This document shows positions 1 to 11,493 of a stretch of 64,000 nucleotides of DNA, piece after piece; positions within the stretch are counted from its first letter, which is position 1; the number at the start of each line of letters is the position of its first letter. The notes under the pieces were generated by a model. That model worked only from the letters and a program-made list of their open reading frames with translations, was not told the origin of the DNA and did not search any database. This DNA comes from Allobosea sp. LC85 (lineage in GTDB: Bacteria; Pseudomonadota; Alphaproteobacteria; Rhizobiales; Beijerinckiaceae). The DNA is taken from the NCBI RefSeq assembly GCF_000735605.1, contig NZ_JPKG01000046.1, positions 1-64,000 on the forward strand, in the 5' to 3' direction. The translations under genes and the position numbers were made by a program.

Positions 1-108
1 TCGCCATCGCGCTGCGCTTTGCAGATGCTTGTCGGCAATCAGCCAACGCGATCAGCCGCGGGCTCTATCATCCCGCGAGGAGAGCCTTTGCTTGACTCCT
101 ACCGCCCC

Positions 109-148
109 AAAAGAGAAGGCCCGGCTTGCGCCGGGCCCTTTCCCATTC
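109..148 (-). terminator. Rho-independent terminator of the bc1 operon
   Basis: An 8-bp perfect stem (118-125 paired with 130-137) with a TTGC loop lies just past the petC stop codon. Read on the minus strand the stem is followed by a T-rich stretch, as expected for an intrinsic terminator. The first ~100 bases of the window hold nothing else I can support. Confidence 0.7.
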
Positions 149-158
149 TCAGTGGTGG

Positions 159-1040
159 TCAGTGCGCGGTTGAGCCATCCGGCATGCGCGACCAGACCTT
201 CTTCTTGGTGTAGTAGAGCAGACCGCCGAAGACGATGAGGAACAGCATCGCCTGCATGCCGATGCGCTTGCGCGCCTCGAGATGCGGCTCAGCCATCCAG
301 ACCATGAAGGCCGCGACGTCTTTGCCATACTGCGCCACGGTCTCCGGAACCGGCGACTTGCCGTCCGGTCCCTTCGGATACTCGACCTGCCCGTCCTGCA
401 GCGGCTGCGGCATCGCGATGAGGTGGCCCGGCATATAGGTGTTGTAGCTCTGGCCCGGCAGCAGCGGCGGGAAGCCCTGCGGCGGTTCCTTGTACCCGGC
501 CAGCAGCGCCGCGATATAGTCCGGCCCCTGCTCCTGATACTGGGTGAAGATGTCGAAGATGAAGCGCGGGAAACCGCGCTCATAGGTGCGCGCCTTGGCC
601 AGGACCGACAGATCCGGCGGGAAGGCCCCGCCATTGGCGGCCCGCGCCGCCTGCTCATTCGGGAACGGCGACGGGAAACGGTCGGCCGGACGGCCGGGAC
701 GATCGAACATCTCGCCCTGGTCGTTCGGGCCATCCTTGATCTGGTAGGTCGCGGCCAGCGCAGTGACCTGCCCGGGCGTGAACTCCGGGCCACCGGGCTG
801 CGACAGAGTCCGCATCGGGATCAGGCTCATCGCGTGGCAGCTGGCGCAGACCTCCTTGACGACCTTGAAGCCACGCTGAAGCTGGGCACGGTCGAACTTG
901 CCGACCGGGCCGGAGAAGGACCAGCTCTGCTGCGGCGGGATCACACGGTCGCCGGCGGCCTGGACCGTCAGCGCACTGGCAGTGAGGGCAAGGCCGAAGC
1001 TGAGCCCCGCCAGGGCAAGGCGAAACGGGGTGGTGCTCAT
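159..1040 (-). CDS. petC: Cytochrome c1 of the bc1 complex
   Basis: This is the haem-c subunit of ubiquinol:cytochrome c oxidoreductase, which passes electrons from the Rieske protein to a soluble or membrane cytochrome c on the periplasmic side. The 293-residue product has an N-terminal signal peptide (residues about 1-29), a CASCH haem-attachment motif at 65-69, a downstream methionine-containing segment YMPGH that fits the sixth haem ligand region, and a C-terminal membrane anchor at about 262-280 followed by a basic tail. It is the last gene of the Rieske–cyt b–cyt c1 operon, 6 bases after petB, and a terminator follows. Function is secure from the motif and operon context. Confidence 0.96.
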   Translation of the reverse strand: MSTTPFRLALAGLSFGLALTASALTVQAAGDRVIPPQQSWSFSGPVGKFDRAQLQRGFKVVKEVCASCHAMSLIPMRTLSQPGGPEFTPGQVTALAATYQIKDGPNDQGEMFDRPGRPADRFPSPFPNEQAARAANGGAFPPDLSVLAKARTYERGFPRFIFDIFTQYQEQGPDYIAALLAGYKEPPQGFPPLLPGQSYNTYMPGHLIAMPQPLQDGQVEYPKGPDGKSPVPETVAQYGKDVAAFMVWMAEPHLEARKRIGMQAMLFLIVFGGLLYYTKKKVWSRMPDGSTAH

Positions 1041-1046
1041 CTTTCG

Positions 1047-2330
1047 TCAGCCCTTGGCGTTCGGTTCGGAGGCGGTGGCGGCCGCAAGGCTCGCGCCCGA
1101 GCCACCCTTGATATTGGCCAGCACGGAGTCGGCGATCGAGTTCGGCAGCTTCGCCGGCTTCTCGAAGATGCCGACCAGCACAAGCGAGATGAAGTAGCCG
1201 AAATACAGCGCCGTGAAGATCCGCGAGTAGGTCACGAAGGGCTCTTCGGCAGGCATGGCGCCGAGATAGCCGAGCACGATGCAGACCACGAGGAACGCCC
1301 AGAACAGGACCCTGGCGACCGGCCGATAGCTCATCGACTTCACCTTGGAGGTGTCGAGCCAGGGCAGGAAAGCCAGCACCGCGATCGCCGCGAACATCGC
1401 CAGGACGCCGCCGAGCTTGTCGGGAATGGCGCGCAGGATCGCGTAGAACGGCAGGAAGTACCACTCAGGCACGATATGCGTCGGCGTCACCGCCGGGTTG
1501 GCCGGAATGTAGTTGTCGGCATGGCCCATGAAGTTCGGCTGATAGAACACGAAATAGGCGAACACGAAGATGAAGCAGACCATCCCGAAGATGTCTTTGA
1601 TGGTCGCGTAGGGCGTGAACGGCACGGTGTCCTTCTGGACGTTCTTCACCTCGACGCCGGTCGGGTTGTTCTGTCCGACGACGTGCAGCGCCCAGATGTG
1701 CAGGATCACGACGCCGAAGATCATGAACGGCAGCAGGTAGTGCAGCGAGAAGAAGCGGTTCAGCGTCGGGTTGTCGACGGAGTAGCCGCCCCACAGGAAG
1801 GTCACGATCGTCTCGCCAACCACCGGCAGCGCCGAGAACAGGTTGGTGATGACGGTGGCGCCCCAGAAGGACATCTGCCCCCAGGGCAGCACGTAGCCCA
1901 TGAAGGCCGTGGCCATCATCAGCAGGAAGATGACGACACCGAGAATCCAGAGCACCTCTCGCGGAGCCTTGTACGAACCGTAGTAGAGGCCGCGGAAGAT
2001 GTGGACATAGACGGCGACGAAGAACATCGAGGCGCCGTTGGAGTGCAGGTAACGCAGCAGCCAGCCGAAATTCACGTCGCGCATGATGTGCTCGACGGAG
2101 TTGAAGGCCATGGTCGCGTGCGGCGTGTAGTGCATCGCCAGGATGACGCCCGTCACGATCTGCGCGACGAGCATGAACACCAGGATGCCACCGAAGGTCC
2201 AAAGGTAGTTCAGGTTCCGCGGGACCGGGTAGGAAACGGCCGAATCGTGCATGAGGCGAACGATCGGCAGACGGGCATCGAGCCAGCGTTCAAAGCCGGT
2301 CTTCGGAACGTAGGTGCTATGACCACTCAT
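1047..2330 (-). CDS. petB: Cytochrome b of the bc1 complex
   Basis: This is the membrane core subunit of the bc1 complex. It carries the two b haems and the Qo and Qi quinone sites. The 427-residue protein is polytopic, begins with the usual cytosolic helix, has paired His residues in the fourth-helix region ([10 protein letters not shown]...VHIFRG) and a PEWY motif of the Qo site in [13 protein letters not shown]. Length matches separate cytochrome b proteins of alphaproteobacteria, which lack the cyt b/c1 fusion seen in some relatives. It sits 56 bases downstream of petA and 6 bases upstream of petC in one operon. It is probably co-transcribed with both. Confidence 0.97.
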   Translation of the reverse strand: MSGHSTYVPKTGFERWLDARLPIVRLMHDSAVSYPVPRNLNYLWTFGGILVFMLVAQIVTGVILAMHYTPHATMAFNSVEHIMRDVNFGWLLRYLHSNGASMFFVAVYVHIFRGLYYGSYKAPREVLWILGVVIFLLMMATAFMGYVLPWGQMSFWGATVITNLFSALPVVGETIVTFLWGGYSVDNPTLNRFFSLHYLLPFMIFGVVILHIWALHVVGQNNPTGVEVKNVQKDTVPFTPYATIKDIFGMVCFIFVFAYFVFYQPNFMGHADNYIPANPAVTPTHIVPEWYFLPFYAILRAIPDKLGGVLAMFAAIAVLAFLPWLDTSKVKSMSYRPVARVLFWAFLVVCIVLGYLGAMPAEEPFVTYSRIFTALYFGYFISLVLVGIFEKPAKLPNSIADSVLANIKGGSGASLAAATASEPNAKG

Positions 2331-2386
2331 GACGAATGCCTCAAGGCTTTCTCGGTATCATTGGAAATCATGGAGAAGCGCATAGC

Positions 2387-2932
2387 TCAGCCGATTCGGA
2401 TCTTCGTATCTGCGTTGAACGCATAGGGCGGGACCGGCAGGTTGAGCGGCGCGGGCCCCTTGCGGATGCGGCCGGACGAATCGTAGTGCGAACCGTGGCA
2501 GGGGCAGAACCAGCCATCGAAGTCGCCCTTCGGATCGCCGGGAGAATTGCCGAGCGGCACGCAGCCGAGATGGGTGCAATTGCCGTAAACGATGAGGAAC
2601 TGCTCGTGGCCTTCCTTGACGCGGGCTTGGTCGGTCTGCGGATCGGGCAGCGTCGCGACATTGACTGCACGCGCCTCCTCGATCTCCTTCTTGGTGCGGT
2701 GACGCACGAAAATCAGCTTGCCGCGCCAGAACAGCTTGATGGCCTGGCCTTCCGCTATCGGACCGAGATCGACATCCATCGGCGCACCAGCAGCAACGGT
2801 CTGCGCGTCCGGAGCCAATTGGCTCACGAGCGGAACAACAACAGCACCGAGGCCGACGGCACCGGCAGCGCCGGTCGCCAGCATCAGAAAGTCGCGGCGG
2901 GTGGTTTGGGTCGTCTCGGTCGCGTGAGCCAC
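2387..2932 (-). CDS. petA: Rieske iron-sulfur subunit of the bc1 complex
   Basis: This 181-residue protein carries the 2Fe-2S cluster that accepts the first electron from ubiquinol at the Qo site. The N-terminus has a twin-arginine motif (TRRDFLML, residues 11-18) followed by a hydrophobic helix that remains as the membrane anchor. The Rieske motifs are CTHLGC (119-124) and CPCHGS (143-148). The expected ligands are C119, H121, C143 and H146, with C124 and C145 placed for the disulfide. It is the first gene of the operon. The 190-base gap upstream to the ABC exporter gene should contain the operon promoter, but I cannot define its boxes. Confidence 0.97.
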   Translation of the reverse strand: MAHATETTQTTRRDFLMLATGAAGAVGLGAVVVPLVSQLAPDAQTVAAGAPMDVDLGPIAEGQAIKLFWRGKLIFVRHRTKKEIEEARAVNVATLPDPQTDQARVKEGHEQFLIVYGNCTHLGCVPLGNSPGDPKGDFDGWFCPCHGSHYDSSGRIRKGPAPLNLPVPPYAFNADTKIRIG

Positions 2933-3122
2933 GATCGAATCCTCTGCTCTTCGCCCAGCCTGGAACGGCTGTAAATTATCGTCTGACGCCCCTCATTAGG
3001 TGCGCCCCTTCGCAGCCGCAATGCGGCGGCACGTCGCCGCCGCGCTCTTTGGCATGCACTTTGGACGAAGTCTACTGTTCCGGGCGGCGACAATGTGCAT
3101 CGCAGCCTGCCCTCAGCGGGAC

Positions 3123-4988
<1,866 letters not shown>

Positions 4989-5106
4989 GGCGTGCCGCCC
5001 TCCATGGACCGGCATGACGACGAAATCTTGGCGTCATATGGGGCAGCCTTCCGGTCGCGGCCAGAGGCTTGACGCATGTCATGCCGTGACCGCATGACAG
5101 CAGCGC

Positions 5107-5568
5107 ATGTTGCGCCTCGCCCTCTACCAGCCGGACATCCCGCAGAATTCGGGCACGATGATTCGCATGGCTGCCTGCCTCGGCATCGCGGTCGACATCA
5201 TCGAACCTGCGGCCTTCGACGTCTCCGACCGCCATTTCCGGCGTTCGGGCATGGATTACCTCGAACGGGCCGCGATCACCCGGCATGATTCGTTCAAGGC
5301 TTTCGACGCATGGCGGCTTGCCGGCGGCCACCGACTGATCCTGGCCGAGACGGATGGGGCCACGGCCCATACGGATTTTACCTTCGCTCCCGGCGATATC
5401 GTGCTCCTCGGCCGCGAATCGGCGGGCGTCCCCGCCGAGCTCTATTCGGCTGCCGACAACAGTGTCCACGTGCCGATGCGCGCGGGCTTGCGTTCGCTCA
5501 ATGTCGCAATTGCCGCAGCGGTGATTATGGGAGAGGCCTTGCGGCAGCTGGTTGCTTATCCGAGATAG
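5107..5568 (+). CDS. trmL: tRNA (cytidine/uridine(34)-2'-O)-methyltransferase, SpoU family
   Basis: This 153-residue SPOUT enzyme should methylate the ribose of the wobble nucleotide in tRNA-Leu isoacceptors using S-adenosylmethionine. The short length, the N-terminal LALYQPDIPQN motif, the central LLGRESAGVP loop and the C-terminal VPMRAGLRSLNVA motif are typical of TrmL. The last two form the trefoil-knot SAM site. It lies 64 bases upstream of hemF on the same strand, so co-transcription is plausible. It is divergent from the ABC exporter. Confidence 0.93.
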   Translation: MLRLALYQPDIPQNSGTMIRMAACLGIAVDIIEPAAFDVSDRHFRRSGMDYLERAAITRHDSFKAFDAWRLAGGHRLILAETDGATAHTDFTFAPGDIVLLGRESAGVPAELYSAADNSVHVPMRAGLRSLNVAIAAAVIMGEALRQLVAYPR

Positions 5569-5632
5569 GCGCGAAATCCCTGGTCACCGCGGATGAAGGC
5601 AGTTCGCGGCGAGAGGGAACGGAAATGGACCG

Positions 5633-6562
5633 ATGACCACCCGACCGACTGCCCCGGCCCCCACGACGTCCCACCTCGCCCTTGCGGAGGCCATGAAGCC
5701 GCGCGCGGCAACCTGGTTCGAAGCCCTGCGCGACCGGATTTGCTCTGCCTTCGAGGCGCTGGAGGATGATGCCACCGGCCCCTTCCCTCCCGAGACAAAC
5801 ACTCCCGGCCGCTTCGAGCGGACGCCCTGGCAGCGTCGCAACCATGATGGCACCGAAGGCGGAGGCGGCGTCATGTCGATGATGCAAGGCCGTGTCTTCG
5901 AGAAGGTCGGCGTCCATGTCTCCAGCGTCTACGGCACCTTTCAGCCCGAGTTTGCAGGGCAGATCCCGGGCGCAGCCGAAGATCCGCGCTTCCATGCCAC
6001 GGGCATCTCGCTGATCGCCCATCCCTGGAACCCGCATGCACCGACAGTGCACATGAACACCCGCTTCGTGGTGACGACGAAGCCGTGGTTCGGTGGCGGA
6101 GCCGACCTGACCCCTGTGCTGGACAACCGGCGCACGCAAGATGACCCCGACGCCGTCGCCTTCCACGCCGCGATGCGCACGCCCTGCGAGAGCTTCGCCC
6201 CTGTCGCCGACTATCCCCGCTTCAAGCAATGGTGCGACGAGTACTTCTTCCTGAAGCACCGTGGCGAGCCGCGTGGCATCGGCGGCATCTTCTTCGATTA
6301 TGTCTGGTCCGGCGATCCTGAGATCGATCTCGCCTTCACCCAGGCTGTCGGCAACGCCTTCCTCGACATCTATCCGCAGATCATGCGCGCCAATATGGGC
6401 AAGCCCTGGACCGAGGCTGAGCGTTACGAACAGCAGGTCCGGCGTGGTCGCTATGTCGAGTTCAACCTGCTCCATGACCGCGGCACGATCTTCGGCCTCA
6501 AGACCGGCGGCAATGTCGCCTCGATCCTCTCCTCGCTGCCGCCGACCGTGCGCTGGCCCTGA
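5633..6562 (+). CDS. hemF: Coproporphyrinogen III oxidase, aerobic
   Basis: This 309-residue cytosolic enzyme oxidatively decarboxylates coproporphyrinogen III to protoporphyrinogen IX with O2 during haem synthesis. Diagnostic stretches include [16 protein letters not shown], the FGGGADLTP motif, GIGGIFFDY and the C-terminal [15 protein letters not shown]. Full length is normal for the family. The ATG at 5633 is preceded by a purine-rich stretch. It follows trmL on the same strand and converges with the CCA transferase gene, whose stop lies 6 bases from the hemF stop. An oxygen-dependent enzyme fits the aerobic bc1 chain encoded nearby. Confidence 0.97.
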   Translation: MTTRPTAPAPTTSHLALAEAMKPRAATWFEALRDRICSAFEALEDDATGPFPPETNTPGRFERTPWQRRNHDGTEGGGGVMSMMQGRVFEKVGVHVSSVYGTFQPEFAGQIPGAAEDPRFHATGISLIAHPWNPHAPTVHMNTRFVVTTKPWFGGGADLTPVLDNRRTQDDPDAVAFHAAMRTPCESFAPVADYPRFKQWCDEYFFLKHRGEPRGIGGIFFDYVWSGDPEIDLAFTQAVGNAFLDIYPQIMRANMGKPWTEAERYEQQVRRGRYVEFNLLHDRGTIFGLKTGGNVASILSSLPPTVRWP

Positions 6563-6568
6563 CGGATC

Positions 6569-7810
6569 TCAGCGAGCGCGTTGAGCGACCGCGCTCTCGA
6601 CAAAGGCAAGCTGCTGCGCCCGCTCGCCAGGGCACCCCGCTTCGATCCAGTCGCGCCGTGCCTGGTCGAGCACGCGCCCGACATCCGGCCCGGCGGCAAC
6701 TCCCCGTTTGAGCACATCACGGCCACTCGGCTGAAAGGGCGGCGTTCGCCCCAGTTCCGCAATCGCAGCCTGCACGTCGGTGTGCCCACCATGACTGTCG
6801 TTGGCCGTGAGCAGAACGAGCCCGCCGGCGACCGCATCAGGCCCGACGCGATGCGCCAGGTGCCGCAGCATGGCGATCGAAGAATCCGTCGAGCGCCCCG
6901 AGAGCCCCTCAAGCGCCAGCGCCATGCGCTCGATCCGGTCGAATTGCTCGTTCGATAGCCGCAACCCTTCCCTCAGGCGCAGCGCATCCTCGCGCACGAC
7001 AACCGCCAGTGCCGCGAGCCGAAAGGCCGGATAGACTGTCCCCGCGGACTCGCCCGCCGCAATCGCCGCGAAGCGCGAAAGCCGGGGCACGCCGCCGATT
7101 ACCGGCACAAGAAGCCCCGCCCCCATCATCGCCGACAGCGCATCGACCGCGCGCGGCGCGACGAGCAGTTTCAGCAGCTCCGCTCGCACCCGCTCACGCG
7201 AAAGCCCGCCGAGCCCGGCTCGGCCAGCCGTACAGGCGGCCAGCCCGGTCTCGTCCAGAGCCCCCTCGCCATAGCGGGCGTGAAAACGGAAGAAGCGAAG
7301 GATGCGCAGGTAGTCTTCGCGGATGCGCAGGCCTGCATCGCCGATGAAACGGATGCGCCGCACAGCGAGATCGGCAAGCCCGCCGCAATAATCATGAACG
7401 GTTCCGTCCCGCCCGAGCCCGAGGGCGTTGACCGTGAAATCGCGCCTGATCGCGTCCTCGGCGAAATCGCGCCCGAAAACCACCTTCGCGCGGCGACCAT
7501 CGGTCTCGACATCGCGGCGCAGCGTCGTGATTTCGAAGGGAATGCCATGGGCGACGACTGTCACCGTGCCGTGCTCGATTCCCGTCGGGACCGATTTGAA
7601 GCCCGCCGCCGTTGCGCGCCGGATCGTCTCATCCGGGAACGCGGTCGTCGCCAGATCGACATCGCCGACCGGCTCCCCCAGCAGCAGGTCACGTACGGCA
7701 CCGCCGATGACGCGCGTCTCCTCGCCGCCGCCATTGAACGCAGCGAGCACGTCCCCCACTGCAGGCCGCTGAAGAAAGCTCTCGATCCGAGCCCGCTCCG
7801 CTTCGTTCAT
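6569..7810 (-). CDS. cca: CCA tRNA nucleotidyltransferase / poly(A) polymerase family
   Basis: This 413-residue class II nucleotidyltransferase should add or repair the 3' CCA of tRNAs. The head domain shows GGAVRDLLLGEPVGDVDLATT at about residues 40-60, with the metal-binding DVD. It is followed by RRDFTVNALGL and the RIRFIGDAGLRIREDYLRILRFFRF segment typical of the template-reading domain. The ATG at 7810 overlaps the stop of the DUF6111 gene by 4 bases (ATGA), and the sequence upstream of it in frame is a different gene's shadow. It is the last gene of a four-gene minus-strand operon whose order is common in Rhizobiales. Confidence 0.93.
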   Translation of the reverse strand: MNEAERARIESFLQRPAVGDVLAAFNGGGEETRVIGGAVRDLLLGEPVGDVDLATTAFPDETIRRATAAGFKSVPTGIEHGTVTVVAHGIPFEITTLRRDVETDGRRAKVVFGRDFAEDAIRRDFTVNALGLGRDGTVHDYCGGLADLAVRRIRFIGDAGLRIREDYLRILRFFRFHARYGEGALDETGLAACTAGRAGLGGLSRERVRAELLKLLVAPRAVDALSAMMGAGLLVPVIGGVPRLSRFAAIAAGESAGTVYPAFRLAALAVVVREDALRLREGLRLSNEQFDRIERMALALEGLSGRSTDSSIAMLRHLAHRVGPDAVAGGLVLLTANDSHGGHTDVQAAIAELGRTPPFQPSGRDVLKRGVAAGPDVGRVLDQARRDWIEAGCPGERAQQLAFVESAVAQRAR

Positions 7811-8064
7811 CTGAATTGGCCAGGTACGAGCTGCCCGTTCTCCATGTGAGGCGGCACGTAAACCCCCAGACTGCGCGGAGCGATCCAGCCGGTATAGGCT
7901 ACGAAGCCGATCGAGATCACGAGACCCACGACCGACAGCCAGAACACGTGCCCGTCCCAGTGCTCGACGTCGAACGGGTTGCGCCGCCTGACGATCAGAT
8001 AGCTCGCAAAGATACAAAAGGGCAGGACGAAGAGCAGAATCTCTTCGATCACCGTACGCAGCAT
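7807..8064 (-). CDS. DUF6111 family small membrane protein
   Basis: This 85-residue protein has two predicted membrane helices (about residues 8-25 and 42-62), linked by a basic loop with RRRNPFDVEHW, and a C-terminal hydrophilic tail. I recognise it as the DUF6111 family by sequence and by its fixed position between a CoA-pyrophosphatase-type NUDIX gene and the CCA transferase. Its role is unknown. I use the ATG at 8064 over the upstream TTG at 8079. Its stop overlaps the start of cca by 4 bases, so the two are probably translationally coupled. Confidence 0.8.
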   Translation of the reverse strand: MLRTVIEEILLFVLPFCIFASYLIVRRRNPFDVEHWDGHVFWLSVVGLVISIGFVAYTGWIAPRSLGVYVPPHMENGQLVPGQFR

Positions 8065-8084
8065 GGGCGCGCCATCCAATCAGA

Positions 8085-8729
8085 CTAGCCGGAGAGACGC
8101 TCGTAAAGGTTACGGATCATGCCGGCGGTTGCACCCCAGATATAATGATCTCCGAAGGGCATCGCATAGTAGGTACGATACCGCCCTTTCCATTCCCGCC
8201 CTTCGCGGCGATGATTGGCTGGATCCATCAGGAAGGCGAGCGGCGTTTCGAAGGCCTCGTCGACCTCGTGCGGATTGATCGTCAGCGCGAATGGCGGCTC
8301 GACCAGCCCCACGACAGGCACGACCCTGTAGCCGGTGCCGGTGAGATAGGCGTCGAGGAAGCCGACGACACGGACACGTTCGCGGGCGAGACCGATCTCC
8401 TCCTCCGTCTCGCGCAGCGCCGTGACCACGGGCGAGCCGTCGACGGCATCGACGCGTCCGCCGGGAAAGGCAACCTGTGCGGAATGACTGCGCAATGCCG
8501 CTGCGCGCTGCGTCAGCAATACGGTCGGCCCGTCCTCGCGCAGCACGATCGGGATCAACACGGCCGCCTCGATCGCCGCCGCCTCGTCCGGTGGCTCGAT
8601 CGCTTCCGGCTGGAGATCATGATCGCCGCGCGGCCGGCTGATCAGGTCGCCGAGATCCGGCGGTTCGTGGCGCAGCCGCGCCTCGGCAAGGGCGACGAGC
8701 TCTGCCGCCGTCAGCTTCAGAGCCTGCAT
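8085..8729 (-). CDS. NUDIX hydrolase, CoA pyrophosphatase type
   Basis: This 214-residue protein is probably a coenzyme A diphosphatase that splits CoA or its derivatives to phosphopantetheine and 3',5'-ADP. It has the extended signature LRSHSAQVAFPGG just before the NUDIX box, which in this family marks CoA specificity. The box itself (GRVDAVDGSPVVTALRETEEEIGL) keeps the REtEEEIG core. A conserved C-terminal IWGATAGMIRNLYERL segment follows. Start and the previous gene's stop overlap by one base (TGATG). Substrate is a family inference; hydrolase class is clear. Confidence 0.9.
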   Translation of the reverse strand: MQALKLTAAELVALAEARLRHEPPDLGDLISRPRGDHDLQPEAIEPPDEAAAIEAAVLIPIVLREDGPTVLLTQRAAALRSHSAQVAFPGGRVDAVDGSPVVTALRETEEEIGLARERVRVVGFLDAYLTGTGYRVVPVVGLVEPPFALTINPHEVDEAFETPLAFLMDPANHRREGREWKGRYRTYYAMPFGDHYIWGATAGMIRNLYERLSG

Positions 8730-9310
8730 CAGAGTCCTTCGATCTCGCTGGCCGGCACGGCCGGATAGAATGCCCCGGCAACCGCCAGCCCGAACATGCT
8801 GACGCCATCGACCGGGCGGATCTCGCCAAGGGCCAGAAGGTCATAGGTCAGCGCCCGCGTCACCCTGGCCCAGAGATCCCGGCGGATATGGACATAGGGT
8901 TTGAGCCCGTCATTCGCATCCCGCACGAAGCGGATCGCATGCTCCGGGCTCACGCTCACGATATCGTCAACCAGCGTCCGGAACGCGATGGCGCGCTCGT
9001 CGCCTGTCCCCTCGACTGTCATCTCGACGGCCTGGAACGGCGCGTCATCGACCTTGATCCCGACCTTTTCGACCGGTGTCACCAGAAAATAATCGCCGCC
9101 GTCGCGGCGCAGGACCGAGGAGAAAAGCTTGACCAGCGCCGGCCTGCCGATGGGGGTTCCGAGGTAAAACCACGTGCCGTCCTCAGTAATCCGCATGTCA
9201 ATATCACCGCAATAGGGCGGGTTCCAACGCTCGACGGGCGGCAAGGCTCGCGCGCGGCCGTCCTTCAGTGCGACCAGCAGCCGCTCCATCGCCTGCGTTG
9301 AATGGTTCAT
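8729..9310 (-). CDS. DUF1285 domain protein
   Basis: This 193-residue soluble protein of unknown function matches DUF1285. It begins with a short hydrophilic segment, then has the characteristic PVERWNPPYCGDIDMRI and GTWFYLGTPIGRPALVKLF stretches. It is the first gene of the DUF1285–NUDIX–DUF6111–cca operon and is divergent from the moxR-type gene, from which it is separated by about 206 bases that should hold both promoters. I prefer the ATG at 9310 over an upstream start at 9340. The conserved pairing with CoA/nucleotide and tRNA maintenance genes does not reveal its function. Confidence 0.85.
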   Translation of the reverse strand: MNHSTQAMERLLVALKDGRARALPPVERWNPPYCGDIDMRITEDGTWFYLGTPIGRPALVKLFSSVLRRDGGDYFLVTPVEKVGIKVDDAPFQAVEMTVEGTGDERAIAFRTLVDDIVSVSPEHAIRFVRDANDGLKPYVHIRRDLWARVTRALTYDLLALGEIRPVDGVSMFGLAVAGAFYPAVPASEIEGL

Positions 9311-9516
9311 CGAAATACCCGAAATCGCCGCCCGCGGCATATTGGTTGCATGACCCGTTTCGCCTTGAACTCTACATAATCGTGAAGCCGAGTTCTGTGC
9401 ACCAGAGCCTGCAGCCCCTTGAGCCGGTTGGATAGCCCGTCCACAGTCATCGGTTCGGGAAGCTTGCGGGGCGTGAGGCGGCGCAAGGTGCGACGACGAG
9501 GGTGAAGGAGACCGAC

Positions 9517-10551
9517 ATGGTGGCGCAAGTCCGTGCGACGGATGGCAAGAGCGAGGCCGGCCAACCCGTCAATCTCGATACCGGGATCGTCGAGGCAGCT
9601 GAGGCTGCGCTCGGCGCCATCGGTGCCGCCCGCCGCGAGATCGGCCAGGTCATCTTCGGGCAGCAGGAGGTGGTGGACCTCTCGCTGATCACCTTGCTCG
9701 CCGGTGGCCACGGTCTGCTCGTCGGCGTGCCCGGCCTCGCCAAGACCAAGCTGGTCGAGGCGATGGGAACGGTCCTCGGCCTGAGCGCGAGACGCGTGCA
9801 ATTCACCCCGGACCTGATGCCTTCGGACATTCTCGGTTCCGAAGTGCTCGACGAGAGCGCCGACGGCAAGCGCCATTTCCGGTTCATCAAGGGGCCGGTC
9901 TTCGCCCAGCTGCTGATGGCCGACGAGATCAACCGCGCCAGCCCGCGCACGCAGTCGGCGCTGCTGCAGGCGATGCAGGAACACCACGTCACCGTCGCCG
10001 GTGAACGCTACGACCTGCCCGCGCCCTTTCATGTGCTGGCAACCCAGAACCCGATCGAGCAGGAAGGCACTTATCCGCTGCCGGAAGCCCAGCTCGACCG
10101 CTTCCTGCTCGAGATCGACGTCGGCTATCCCGACCGCGAGGCCGAGCGGCGGATCTTGCTCGAGACCACCGGTGCCACCGAGCACAAACCGATTCAGGCA
10201 ATGACGGCAGAAACGCTGATGTCGACACAGCGCCTCGTCCGCCGCCTGCCGGTCGGCGAGAACGTGGTCGACGCCATTCTCGATCTCGTGCGCTCGGCTC
10301 GCCCCGGCGACGGCGACCCGGCGCTGACCAGCAAGCTGGCCTGGGGCCCCGGTCCGCGTGCCAGCCAGGCCCTGACGCTTGCCGCCCGTGCCCGCGCGCT
10401 CGTCGAAGGCCGGCTCGCACCGTCCGTGGATGACGTCATTGCGCTCGCCGCCCCCGTGCTCAAGCACCGTATCGCGCTCACCTTCGCCGCACGCGCCGAT
10501 GGCGAGACGGTCGAGAGCGTCATCGCAAGGCTCGTGGAGCGATTGGGATAG
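9517..10551 (+). CDS. MoxR-family AAA+ ATPase
   Basis: This 344-residue AAA+ ATPase has Walker A GVPGLAKTKL, Walker B LLMADEINRA, the sensor region ATQNPIEQEGTYPLPEAQLDRFL and a C-terminal helical lid. MoxR proteins act as chaperone-like ATPases with vWA-domain partners, and the next three genes encode such partners. The ATG at 9517 is preceded by AAGGAG at 6-base spacing, which decides against the GTG at 9502. It is the first gene of a four-gene plus-strand operon and is divergent from the DUF1285 gene. The client of the complex is unknown. Confidence 0.94.
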   Translation: MVAQVRATDGKSEAGQPVNLDTGIVEAAEAALGAIGAARREIGQVIFGQQEVVDLSLITLLAGGHGLLVGVPGLAKTKLVEAMGTVLGLSARRVQFTPDLMPSDILGSEVLDESADGKRHFRFIKGPVFAQLLMADEINRASPRTQSALLQAMQEHHVTVAGERYDLPAPFHVLATQNPIEQEGTYPLPEAQLDRFLLEIDVGYPDREAERRILLETTGATEHKPIQAMTAETLMSTQRLVRRLPVGENVVDAILDLVRSARPGDGDPALTSKLAWGPGPRASQALTLAARARALVEGRLAPSVDDVIALAAPVLKHRIALTFAARADGETVESVIARLVERLG

Positions 10552-10562
10552 GGACTTCAGTG

Positions 10563-11480
10563 ATGCTGCGCACGCGCGTCCTCGGCCCATCCGAACGCCG
10601 GCCGGCCCCGCCGGTTCTGAAGGCTTCGCTCGATCTCGCGGCACGCCTGCCGCGCCTGATCCTCGAGGCCCGGCGCGTCTCGGCGAGCGTGCACGGCATT
10701 CATGGCCGCAGGCGCGCCGGGCCCGGCGAGACCTTCTGGCAGTACCGCCCTCTGGTGACCGGCGAGGCCGCCTCACGCATCGACTGGCGCCGCTCGGCCC
10801 GCGACGGCCATCTCTTCGTCCGGGAGCGCGAGTGGGAGGCCTCGCATGCAATCTGGCTCTGGATCGACCGCTCGGCCTCGATGGGCTTTTCCTCGTCGCT
10901 CGCCATGGCCTCCAAGGTCGACCGCGCGCTTGTTGCGGGCTTCGCCCTGGCCGAGACCCTGGTCGAGGGCGGCGAGCGTGTCGGGCATCTTGGCCTGACG
11001 CGGGCGCTCGCCTCGCGACGCATCGTCGAGACCTTGGCGCAGGCCATCATGATCGACCGCAAGGGCGAGGCTGCCGATCTGCCGCCGGATGCGCCTCTGC
11101 CACGCCTGGCTGACGCCATCATCATCACCGACGGGCTTTCGCCGGCGCAGTCGCTCGGCAAACGTATCGCCACCATGGCGAGCAGCGGCGCGCGCGGCCA
11201 TATTCTTCTAATCGCCGATCCGATCGAAGAGACATTTCCCTTCAGCGGCCAGGCCGAGCTTTTCGATCTCGAAGACGGTCTCACTCTGCGCGTCGGCGAT
11301 GCCGGAGCCTGGGGAGAGGAATATCACCGGCGCCTCGAAGCCCATCGAGAGACCATTCGGGAGGCCTGCCGCAAGGCCGGCTGGACGCTGACCCTGCACC
11401 GCACGGACCGGCCCGCCAGCGAAGGCGTACTCCGGATTGCGAGCCTGATCGCCGCTTCGCGCGGCGGCCGGGGCCGCTAG
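10563..11480 (+). CDS. DUF58 domain protein
   Basis: This 305-residue protein has the DUF58 core GETFWQYRPLVTGEAASRIDW, followed by a vWA-like segment with WIDRSASMGF, an intact DxSxS-type metal site. DUF58 proteins are the usual partners of MoxR ATPases. No membrane segment is obvious. It starts 11 bases after the moxR stop; two start codons lie side by side (GTG 10560, ATG 10563) and I give the ATG. Membership in the MoxR–vWA system is firm, biological output is not known. Confidence 0.9.
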   Translation: MLRTRVLGPSERRPAPPVLKASLDLAARLPRLILEARRVSASVHGIHGRRRAGPGETFWQYRPLVTGEAASRIDWRRSARDGHLFVREREWEASHAIWLWIDRSASMGFSSSLAMASKVDRALVAGFALAETLVEGGERVGHLGLTRALASRRIVETLAQAIMIDRKGEAADLPPDAPLPRLADAIIITDGLSPAQSLGKRIATMASSGARGHILLIADPIEETFPFSGQAELFDLEDGLTLRVGDAGAWGEEYHRRLEAHRETIREACRKAGWTLTLHRTDRPASEGVLRIASLIAASRGGRGR

Positions 11481-11493
11481 GAGGGCGCCAACG

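Noticed and set aside
282-2426. Very long open frame antisense to the petABC operon
   Set aside because: It mirrors the codon bias of petC, petB and petA on the other strand, has an Arg/Glu/His-rich non-protein composition and spans several real genes.
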